DNA from: Apostichopus japonicus
Taxonomy: Eukaryota > Echinodermata > Holothuroidea > Aspidochirotida > Stichopodidae
DNA: 64,000 bases
Reading direction: 5' to 3'
Assembly: GCF_037975245.1 (NCBI RefSeq)
Contig: NC_092575.1
Coordinates: 1,129,001 to 1,193,000, forward strand
The translations under genes were made by a program, and so were the position numbers. Within the stretch, counting starts at the first letter, position 1. Every line of letters begins with the position of its first letter. The notes under the pieces were generated by a model. It was given only the letters and a program-made list of their open reading frames with translations, made no database searches and was not told where the DNA came from. Below are positions 13,601 to 25,600 of this stretch, one piece after another.

Positions 13601-16600
13601 TTTTTTCTGAAGTACAGTATGAGCACAAATTAAAGAACAGAAAACAACGACTGAGATATCACACAAATCCCATTCTTAAGTGATTCAGTGTCTTTTTGCT
13701 CTTTCGATATTATTGCCCAACAGCCATCTGCATAATCTGATTTTAAGAGCAGCTGTTAATTGTTGAGCAACATCGTCAATGTCTTCTGATTGGTGTCATA
13801 GCTACGATCTGTCTGCATTGCACGGTACTCCCTGAATGGATTTTTAAAATCTTGCGTGTGACTACAGTCAAGTGGTGTGAAACATCAAACTGTCTGACAT
13901 TTTCTGCAACATAATGTTGTTTAGAATCAAGTCCCTGGGCAATTTTTATTTTAATGTATATCCGGGTGTTCTGTGAGTTAATGACGCCGGAAAGAAAGTT
14001 GACGATTTTAGTCGGTTGGCCAGCTTGCAGGAGGCATCGTTGAAAGCTAAAAAATGATCATGATTGGTGAAGATGGGGTCAGGTATGAGTGAAGGTGGTG
14101 AGGGTTGGGAAGGATTTGTATAATGATGGAACTAAATGATCGAGGATACAGTGTGTCTTTCTATTCCTGGAGATATAGTAAACATTTCTTGATCCTTTCC
14201 TGAATTCTGTTATCTTTATTTGTTGGAGATCCTTGAGCCATCATTTTACCTCTCTCTCTCTCCCATTTTTATCTCTCCACAGGGCCAAAGACGCGAAAAC
14301 GAGAGAATTCTTTGAGAAGCAATTCCCGGAGATAAGGAAACAGAGAGAGCAACAGGAAAGGTTTTCAAGGTAAGTTAAGGACAGTGAAGTGTCCTCACAA
14401 CCTCACCTCTCTCGTATCACTGTGCCCCTCGATTGCATGAAGGAAGGAGGAAAGTTGTGGTGGCAAAGTTGTTGATTTCTTTTCAAGTTGACTTTCTTGT
14501 GAATAAAGATGGTTTCAACTGTTTACTGTAAGAGAATTGTCTCGGAAGAGGCATACATGTGTAAACGATCATCATTTGTTGCCACTCCGATAATCGTGTT
14601 CAAAGACTTGTGCATGTCTAATTATGTGAGGTATTGAAACATTGATAGGGTTTCTTCTTTCATGATGAGAAACCCAACAAAGTACATCATAAAACCTGCC
14701 GTTTTTGCCTTATTACTAGTTAAAGAATAAGAGTAAATCTTATAGCGGTGCCTTTCTCTTCTCTTGTGGCAGTTGTTTTGTATAAATTGCTAGGATATGA
14801 TAGTGTCAGTGGTTACGCTGTATGATGTATTGCGAATAGCTGCTTTAAAGTTCAGCTGTCCATTCAATCTCTCTTCTCTAGCAGAGCCGGGACCCGTAGC
14901 TGGGGTAACATCGCCAGGAGCGAGGCCGAGCTGGCTGAGATTGTAGATGGCTTGAACGAACAGGAGGCCAACGAGAGACACATGCGTAGCCTGACAGTTA
15001 TCCCTCCCATGCTACTCGAGAAGGAACAGAGGAGCGTTAACTTTGTGAATAAAAATGGTATGTATGGTCCTGAGGTGGGGAGAGGGGGGAGGGGTTGGGG
15101 GAGGGTCGAAGCAGATATGTGCAGGGGAGAGGATGATGTAAGGGAGAAGGTTCAGAAGATGGCTTGCATAAGTACAGTGTCGATGAGATACACAAGCAAA
15201 GCCTAACAGTGTCGATGAGATACACAAGCAAAGCCTAACAGTTATCCGTTGCTACTTGCAGATAGAACAGAGAAATGTCAGATTTGTAATACATGCATCA
15301 GTCCTGTGTGTCGGAACGCTGAACTCATTCCTGTTCGATTCAGATCAAAGTTGCATTTACACTAGAGATTTTACTTTGTAGCTGTGTGATGAACCAGAAA
15401 TTCTTTGTTCCAATTGAATGTGGGGGTATAAAGAGGCCTTGTATCATGATCATGCCTGCACTAGGATTAAGGGAGGGGATGCATTGTGGTGGGAAGTTGG
15501 GAAGAGAGTTAAGGTTCAGCCTCTGCTGAGACTTGGATCAAGGGTGACTTAAAAGAACTTGACTTAATCTCTTCCAGAAGGCAACAAAATATAGGACTCG
15601 TTTTACAATGTTGATTTTCACAGGTCTAGTTGAGGACGCTATGCAAGAATATAAAGACAGACAAAGGATGAACATGTGGACGAATGAGGAGAGAGAAATA
15701 TTCAGGGAGAAGTTCTCGCAACATCCAAAGAACTTCGGAGCTATTGCGGCATTCCTTGAGAGGAAGGTCAGTGCCATTGCCATTTTAATGATGTCATTAA
15801 TTCTCTCTCTGTCGGGGGATACCCTCGGTTAAAGGATTGATGATGTTAGAGGAATAGGTACAATGTATCACTGGATGAGGATGAATATACTATAGAAGGA
15901 AGGGATTAGTGGTACGTGGGTAACAGGAGATTCAGACAGAGTGACAGTATGATAAACAATAATGATGAATAATATCATAACTGAGGTAAAATATTACCTA
16001 TTTTATTTGCTTGCAATCAAGCTTAGCTGTTAATGTCCCTTCCCCTTCTTCCCTCCCCAACCCATGGAATACGGCTACTTTTTACAAGTAAAGAGCAATT
16101 TGAATTCCTGTTAACTGTGTGGTTTTGCTTCCATTATAGAGTCATCTGTTTGGTTTGACTTCCATTATAGAGTTACCAGTTTGATTTGGCTTCCATTGTA
16201 GAGTTAACTGTTTAGTTTGGCTTCCATTATAGAGTTAACTGTTTAGTTTGGCTTCCATTATAGAGTTACCTGTTTGATTTGGCTTCCATTATAGAGTTAA
16301 CTGTTTGATTTGGCTTCCATTATAGAGTTAACTGTTTGGTCTGGCTTCCATTCTAGAGTAACTTGTTTGGTTTGGCTTCCATTATAGAGTGTTCCAGATT
16401 GTGTACTTTACTATTACCAAAACAAGAAACGGGAGAACTACAAGCAGAGGAAACAACAAGTTAAGAGGAAGAAGACACTACCTCAGAAGGCCAGTAGCAG
16501 CATCAACCGTAACCATGACGATGAAGATAAGGATGACAAGGAAGATGGGACATCTCAGGAGTAAGTATCATCGTCTCATCGCCACAGGGATAGAGTACAT

Positions 16601-19600
16601 CCTCTCATATAGATCATTGCTTGGTGTCGGTGTCTTTCTTCAACGAAGAAGTTATGAAATTCAAACAGGCCTAAAGTATGTCTGAACTTATCATTGGAAT
16701 TTCATCATATAATCAGCTCAAACTCTCTTCTAAAGTTATCCTCTACCCCCCCCCACTCTCCCACCTCACTCCCTCCCCTAGCTCACTGACTCTACTCTTC
16801 ACATGTAAATAAGAATGCTTGTGATTCAAATCTTTTATGCAAATTAGGTCATTGGTTAGGTACATGGATTTGTTTGTTTTGTATTTTTCTTTTGAAGTTA
16901 TTAATGGCTTTAAGGTAAAAAAAAAAACCTCTTTGGATGTTTCAAAATGGTTTCATAAATGTCTGGTTTTCTTTTTGCTATCAGTCCAAAGAAGAAGGAT
17001 GGTGGGGATGACAAGGAAGGAGTAAATGGCGGTGGATCGCAAAACGGTGAGACCTCAAACGGACCACCGATGAGTAAGTTAACTTCTCACATCTGTTGTT
17101 CTGTTTCTGCCAACAAACATTATCTTCAGTGGTTTTGGAGGAAGTACGTCTTTCACAAGTACGGATCAAATCAAATATCAAATGACTGGTGACAGTTGGC
17201 TTTGAACCTTGCATGACCTAATCTTAATCTCACCCAAGGATTGGCACAAGTTTTAGGAAAACATTTCCTTCAGATCGTTTCAACTTACAACAAAACGACC
17301 TTAGGTAATTCAAGATAACCCTTTGTAAGGCATCACAGCTTCCTATTAAGTGTTAAATGAAGCCAAACACAGTTCACCTCTGTCAGCTCTGTCAGCTTGA
17401 TGCTGAGACCACGGTCCCCGGTTTCACATGGTTTAACATTTTCCATGTTTCCTTTCCAGGTGTTCCTACCAATTGTGCCCTGTGTCACCATTCCTTAGAT
17501 GCCTATACTATGAGTAGACCGCTCAGTAAGAGTAACTGTGAGCTGTTGGGTCTCAACGTCAATGAAGTCACTGCCAATATGAGGGTTTGCAGTAAATGCA
17601 GGTTCAGGTCATTACGGAAAAGGTTGGTTGTAATTGTCAGGCGGTAAAAGAGCAGTCTTAGAGCATTGAAGTCACCTCCTGATATAAACAAACCAACTGA
17701 AACCGTCTCTTGTAATCGTCAGGCGGTAGAAAGAGTAAATTATCACTGAATGTTACTACTCAAGGGACACAACTTGACTATTTTCCCTTTTGACTGTAAA
17801 TCTTAATAAAATTATACAAAACTACTTTTTCATCCAAATTGATTACAAACTGTAAATCTTAATAAAATTATTCAAAACTACTTTTCCATGCAAATTGAAT
17901 TTGATGGTTTACTTCCAAGTAGTGCATCAAGATAATTCTGTAATAACATTGTTGTGTTTTTTTAAACTGGAAGGTCTTCTTGGCACGAAAAATTGATTAA
18001 GATAAAATCAATTTTTGGGATATTCTGATAGTACATAGTTACTAAAACAAGAGACATCTAAATGGAATGTCACTTAAATGATAATGTTTTAGTGCTATAG
18101 ACATTTCTAGCTTTCATCTGAAGATATGACTTCCTGTGGGACAGGAAATAAAAAATGCCATTTTATCTCTTCCTTACAGTACTTCCTGTGGAACAGGAAA
18201 TATAAAATGCCATTTTATCTCTTCCTTTACAGTCCTTGTCCAGTCATATCTTGTAAAACAGCTCGGCGAAAAGCTAAGAGGTTGAAACCTCTACCAACCA
18301 AATGGTTTGAAATTTCTGAGGAGCAAAGGAGTATTATATCTCAAGAACTGGGTAAGTCATGAAGAAACCAACCATGGAGATCAGTCTACCAATCTTATTT
18401 TACTTGGGCAGGGTGGGTGGTTGGTAGAGGCAAAGAAGGTGGGTGGAGGGCCGGGTGGGGGGCAGTGGGGTGGGTGGGTGGGGAGGTAGCACAGTTATTT
18501 CCTCTTCTACCTGTTGTCATGTGACCACTGCTGGTTAGTATCCACCTTGCCAGATTACTAGCACTTCTCTCCCAATGGATATATATCCGGGTCACTGTCC
18601 TACATATCCATATGATTCAAGTGGTGACTATTTTCCCCTCCCCCCTCCCCCAAGGGTGGAACCATCTTACTTCAGAGGCACATTATCACCTGATGGGTAT
18701 GTTTAAATTTTCTCCTATGTTTTGGGCCACAAATCCTGTAGATGAATCTGCCTTTGATGACATCCGTTGTCTTACTTCTGTAGTTGTAATTGTTGGATAT
18801 TTCTGCCAATTTTGTCTTGTCTCTTTCTTGTTGCGTCCATGTTAATGTTCCAATTGTTAGTTTGGACAGTCTTGCGTGTGATGGTTCCTACTCCCCCCTC
18901 CCTCCCCCTCCCCCTCCCTCCCCCACCCCTGGTCTCTATTGCTCTTAGAACTGCTCATGCAAGTTCTCAATGGGTGCTGGCTGATTCATTGGTTTTTTCT
19001 TTCTTTCTTGCATCCAGGTATTGGTAGTGAAATAACTAAATGTTGTCCTGCGTGCTTTCATCGGATAACTCGTCGACTGAGCAATGAGAACGGTCCAGAA
19101 CCGGACATGTCCTCAGCGCAAGTAGCAGAGAATTTTGCAGGAAGTACGTACAGATCATTTATATCCGATTCAAAGGAGAATCGATTGAGAAAGTGGATAT
19201 CTATATTTGTTTACAACATGTTTTGAATGGTTGGCGCGCAGAGCAAATGTGGCACAGTGTACAAAGTTTAGTTTTACTTTATTACCAAAATTACCTTTGC
19301 CCCCTGTTTGGCTCCTTGATAATTGGGACACGTTTGTGGAGCTTCAAACTGTACTGGTTTTCAGTTTTGGTTTTATATTTATTTATGTACTTTTTGCATT
19401 TTTGCAACAGGTTCATCTGAGTTACCTGATTGGTCAGAGAAAGAAATAAATGCAGCCAAACAAGGTAAAAGATACAGACAGTTCTTTGCTCTTAAGACTT
19501 TTAACAAGATTCCGTGACTCTCTCTGGAAATTACTTCCCCATAAGTGTCCATGGACATTTCAAAAAGAGTAAACCAGGAAAGAATAGTGAAATTATCATT

Positions 19601-22600
19601 TTTGAAAGTGGCAGCTTAACATTTTTTAAGTTCTGTGTGTCGTTTTGGCCTCTGTAAACCTGTTCCAGTTCGTTTTCATTTCTGAAATGGAAAATACTTT
19701 GATGTTGTGTGTAAGAAGTAAAATGTGGTAAAAGGTAAACTGATTATTGGATAAGACATCTTCTTCACACTATTATGTCACCCTGAGTTTCATTTGGTCT
19801 CAGTTTTATTTCCATTTGACAGTAATCATGCAAAAGTGAAACATTTTCTTCAAAAAATTCTGTTTCAGTATTTCTTTCACTCATTTTTGATTATGTGGAT
19901 GCAAAGACTAGTGTTAACAGAACAGTAATTGAATGTTTTAGTTATTTTCTAATTGATATATGTGTGGGCAATTGAGAAAGGTTTTGAGGAAAATTTTGGA
20001 AGTGGTTTTGTAAAGGTAAACGTTTGTCATTCCAATCGGCTCCGATCTGCTCTCTCTTTCCAGCGATGAGAAAACACGGCAAGAATTGGATGGAGGTAGC
20101 CAAAGGGATTGGAACGAAAACGGATCTGCAGTGCGAGAACTTTTATAAGAGTTTTAGGCGGAAACACAACTTAGACCAGCTGATGGAAGAACGACCAAAC
20201 GATGATAAGGTAAGAAGCAGCTTTCCTCTTCATGGAAATCATTTTGGTCTCTGGCTTAAAGTTCTCTCACCATATTTCCCTAAGGTTGTGCAACAGAGAT
20301 TTGAAAGATCAAAAAGTAGTTGAGCTTTCTCAACTTAACAATTATTAGAAAGAGGGTGTTAAAGCACCTCAAGTTACTTAAAAGAAGTGATTTGTTTTTC
20401 ACTAATTCAATTTGAAGGGTTTGGCAGATAATTGTTTTTTTTTACAATGCCTTTGTAAAATCCCCAACTCCAGCCATAAAATTCCCCTGCCCCTCCCTCC
20501 CTACCTCCCCACCTTCAACTCCCACCCCAAGAACCCTCCCCAGCATAAAAGTTGAATAGATTTGATTGAAGAAGCTATGATGCATTCTCTTAAAGGTCTC
20601 CTAGCGATGCTCGCCTCAATTCAGCTGACTTTTAAGCTTGTCTTAATTGTGACATAATCACACAAGCAAATTAATACTTCATTGTGAAACTTCTCAAAAG
20701 TCTTTAATGGTATCCCCTCTTATGTTTTATGTATCCTCAGAAGAGAGAACACAGGGTTTCAATCGCAGAAAGTTTAGGGTCAACAATAACAGCTCCGTCA
20801 GATGACGATCTCGTAGTGCCTTCCAGTGATGGCGAGAACGATGCAGACGAAAGTTCCGATACGGCCAGCGCCAGCGAGAACGAGGATGGACCTCTGCGCG
20901 GCGGTGGCCGGCGCGAGAAGACGAGAGAACAGGCGGCCGTCTCGGAAAAGAAGACGGAAAACGGTGAAAGTGTTCCTAAGGATCCCAGTGGAAAGACGAA
21001 CTCAGGGAACTCATCTGGGTTAGAAAACGAACAGGGTTTACCATTAGTTAAGGAAAGCGACAAGAGTTTACGAACGGCCAGCGGAGAAGGGGAAGGGAAA
21101 ACTGATCTTGAGGTGGTGGGTGGTGGGCTTGAATCCCAGGAGAAACCTATGGAGGAGGATGGTGATACGAGCGCCACCTGTAGCGCTGACGAAGGGAACC
21201 CTCAGGATGTGGATATGACCTTTAGTGATAAAGCCAAGCCCCCCTCGCAGATACCCCAGGGGCAGGCGAGAGACAGGGTGTCGTCGAGCGAGGACGACAC
21301 AAAGCTCTCGGAGTTGAAGGCCAAGTTGGAGGTGGCCCGGACTGATAACAAAGCTGACAACAGTAAAGACTCGCCGAAGGCCAGCCTGGCGGAGACGGCG
21401 GAGAAGATGAAGACGATGATGGCTGAGGCACAGAAAGAGTCTGAGGAGAAATCGATGGAAGGCAAGAGCTGGGGAGCGCAAGGAATACTAAACATGCGTG
21501 ATCTAATAGACTCCGCCATCCATAAGCATTTAGGTAAGTTGACCGAGTGATTTTAAAAGACATGGTATAAAAGGCTTGATATGGTGTACTTATTTAAGAT
21601 GGAGAGGGGTGGAATGAGGGGGTGGAATGAGGGGGGTGGTGTGGAACAAAACTTGAATGGTTTTTAGATTGATTTGTTGGCAGAGGTTTTTTCGGTCTTG
21701 TCAAAACTGTAATGATAAAGTCAAATGTCATGGTTTCACTGTTTGTCTGAACAGTTGATTTAATTTCCCATTAATGCGGCATCTCTTCGGCAAGAGTCAC
21801 TCTTTGTTTGTTGTTAAACATGTCTGTTTCAGGTCAAGAACAAAGGGGCAATGAGAAGTCTCCCATGACGGATGGAGGCGTCGAAGATGAGACAGAAGTT
21901 CCATCAGATAAGGGGGTAGAGACCTCGAAGCCATCCTCCACTCAGTCTTTGGAGGTACCATCATTATCTAAGCCTATTGTGACTTCACCTGTACCTGTCA
22001 GCTCCAGTCAGACGGCCCCAAAGACAGTGCGACCCCCCACCGGGAAGACACCTCCGACGGACCGTCATGAGGTGAAGGTCACCGTCACAACGGCAGAGCA
22101 GACACAGGCATCGGCGATGAACAAGACATCACACATAACACACACGTCGCAGGTCAGTAGGGATGTTTATGAGGTCAGCAGCTCTCATCGGCCTCCTCCC
22201 GGGCACAAACCGAGGCTCACCTCCTCGGCCTATATGGATTCATTACCAAACAGATCTGGCGGCCTGCTGCTTGAGGTGGCAGCAGCTCATGTCCCCAGTA
22301 CGGCATCCATGGGTGCTATGCCACATGTCAGTGGTATACCACGTGGTGCATCACCTAGAGGAGCCTCGCCCCATGGAGCTGAGAGGGATCAGCAAGGACA
22401 CCTTCATTCACCTCCGGGGAGACACAACTACTCCCCTCGGAGTACCTCTTCCTCACCGTATGCCCTTATCCCTGCCACAGACCGACACATGATGGGCGCT
22501 AATCCGTCGCGATCTCTACCTCGCACCAAGTCGACCACTGTTCCCCCACCACCCCCTCTCATCAACAACCTCTCCCCGATGCCTTCGATCAAGCAAGAGA

Positions 22601-25600
22601 AGTTGTCTCCTTCTGGTGGAGTCATGCCCATAATTCCACAGACAGGCTCCATATCCCAGGGTACTCCCATTGGGTACAGAGGACTGGAAGGAATAAGGTA
22701 TGTGTTCTGCTGGCAATATTAACATAGAGATATCTGCAAATATAAACTGTTTCTTTAGTCCTGGGGTTCTCCAAATGCAGCCCTGCAGCCAAATCTGGCC
22801 TGTGAATGATTTCAACACATGCTCAACAAGAAATAAATTTGGCCCAGAGTGTTGCACTAAGTAGCGGGTATATGTGCCCTTACCGGCCTACCCCTGTTCA
22901 TTGCTCGGCATAGGTATCATGAGGAGCTGGTTCTGCCTGGTCTGTTGCTCCAGTCAATATTTTAAGTCTGACCCTTGTCGAAAATTAATTTAGAAGCCCT
23001 GGCTTTTAGTCTGTCAGAATCATGAAATGAGTTGTAACTTGTGAATGCATTGATAATATTGTTAACTCCTCTGAACGTTTCAGATATGAAGCACCCGGAA
23101 GCAAAGCTCAGAATGAGAGGTTGATCATGCGAGCCAGATCCCGAAGTCCAGCTACCTCATCCCCTCACCATGAGTACACCGGTGGTTCCATCATCCAGGG
23201 TACACCTGTCACTCGTAGGGAGCAGACTGCTTCGGGCAGGGCGGCCGGTCACCACCAGCATGACAGAATTTCAGAAAAAGGTAAGAATTTAGGGGAGAAA
23301 GTTTCTAAAATCATTTTAGTCCCCAACACTAGTAGTATTAGTAGTATTAGTGCTAGTAGTAGTTATAACAGTTATAGTATTAGAAGTACCATCACTTATA
23401 GAAGTAGTAGTACTGGTCATAATACTTGAAGTACTGGCAGTAATACTAGTACAGTAGTATGTCATATTTCTAGAGCACTTGGAATAGAACTGGTGATGGT
23501 AAGTAGTAATAAACATAATACAGAAGTAGTAGTAGTGTTACTAGGGGTACCAGTAGTAATAGTTATATTACTAGAAGTACTTGACGTAGTACTAGTGATG
23601 CTAGAAGTAATAAAGTACTAGTAGCAACACTAGTGATGCTAGTAGTATCTGTCATGATAGTGCTTGTAGAACTATTAATGATAAAGGTAGGTTTCCTAGT
23701 ATCACTAACAGTTCTATGGCTACTAGTAGCAGTAGTTGTAGAAGTTCTATATGCATTTAAAAATATTTTGGGGGGTTTAAATTGACTGATGTAGCCAAAA
23801 GTTCATTTGAATTCGGGATGTTCTTCCACCTTCCATGTTGCAAACATTTGATATATGACTGTTATATGGCCCATCATGGTGGTGGTGGTGGACCATGTGA
23901 AACAAGGAGAGATGTAAGTGCATGTTTTGGTATTTTCAGAAGCAGCCCATTCAAAAGAAGCCTACCATCCAAAGGCTCCTCGTGTCAAGTTGGAGCCACC
24001 TCCTGGGCCAGAGAAAGGGGGATGGGGATTGCCCATGGTGTCCTATGATGGGTTGAATTTAGAGCTTATCAAGTCCCTAAATGAGAGAGGTATTTTCACA
24101 CAAAACCGATTCACAGCTTTGTTTATCGTTACTCATCAAATGTAATGTATGGTATGGCTGCTGGGGAACATTTGTGCCAGGTCTGAACTTAATCGCCAGG
24201 CAATTGTATCCAAAGTAAAGGTTTATATAGCTGACATGCTAAGGTTTTATTGTCTTAAGGTCTATTTGTTCTATGCTTTGGTCTCTGTGATCATTATTTA
24301 GTGTTTTATCTTTGTTCATTTAAGCAAACACCTAGCTGGGGGTCAACGTCCTTGCCCTTAAAAACATGAAATAGTTAGAGTTGGCTTTGTATTGCACTTG
24401 TACAGATGGTTTGTGTAACGTCTATGCGTTTACTGTGTGTAGCACTATGTGGGTGCTTTGTGTAGTCCTAGGTCAGTATCTAGTGTAGCGCTATCTGAAG
24501 TTAAGATGAGGGTACTTTGTGTTGAGCTGAGGATGCCTTTGTGAAGTTCCAGATGGGTTTGTTGGGAATTAATATGTTGGTACCTATCCTTGCATTCTGT
24601 GTGTACTACTAGTAGGCCATTTGCTATTCTAGGATTGAGCTACTTCTAGCCATATAATATGTTTGTGCTCAATGTGAAGTACTTGAAATTGAGTAAGTAA
24701 TTGAAATTGAATTGGAAAGAAGTATTTGTCCTGAATGTTTTTGAAACCGTTCACTACCAGAAAAATCGTGTACTCATCCAGGAGGCAGTCAGTGGAGATC
24801 CCGCTTTGCTTTGAAATCTGTTATAACCCCCCTTCCCATCCCCGCCCCATATCGGTATATTATCATTTCCAAGTTAGTAAGTAGAGTTCCTTACTAAGAT
24901 GGAAAAAAATGCTAAATTAAACCAAACCCATCTGCTCCTTTTACTTGATGATGCTCTTTGTGAATTTTGTGAAATAGTCTCATCAGTCAGTCAACAAAAT
25001 GGATGAAAAATACACCTTACCCTTTAAGGAAACATCTTAGTCAGAAATCTTCCTTTGAAATATCCTGGGATTTGTCTTGATCACCCCTGCATCCGAGAAA
25101 AGTTTGACCACTGGAGAATATCAATGCAGTCCTTTCATGTGTTGTTTGTCTTCTTCGTTCTTTTAGATGCTGTTCCACTCCCTCCCCCCCCCCCCCCCCC
25201 CCTTCCCATCCAAGTTTAACTTCGCTCGTCTGATATTCTGTTAGGTCACAATTTATTGTTAAAAGAAAGAATGAAAGATGCTTAAAAAAAAATTTTTAAA
25301 AACAAAAAGAGATATTTTTGATTGAACTGATTCTGGAATGGTATCTGTATTTTCTATTTTTCTCTCTTTCTTTTCTTCAGATGTGGCGTTGAAGATGTCT
25401 GACCCTTCCATGTTGTACATGTACACCCAGCGCCACCTGATGCAGTATGGCGGTGAGTACGGTCAAGGAATGGTCAGAGGTCAGTACGCGTCAGAGGCTT
25501 ACAACAGCTCCAAGGCCACACTAGCTGGTAAGACAGCAGTTCCCCCGCCCCCTCCTCCCCCTCCCCACACACCCATCAATCGTGAATGTGTTAATTTCTC

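Noticed and set aside
17793-17870. Paired AATAAA signals inside NCOR intron 13
   Set aside because: They are part of a 56-bp duplicated AT-rich unit; no stop codon plus UTR arrangement makes an early 3' end likely.
20737-21563. Several reverse ORFs of 105-146 residues opposite NCOR exon 18
   Set aside because: Ser/Leu/Pro-rich mirror images of the Glu/Ser/Lys-rich coding strand, with no domain or independent splice structure.
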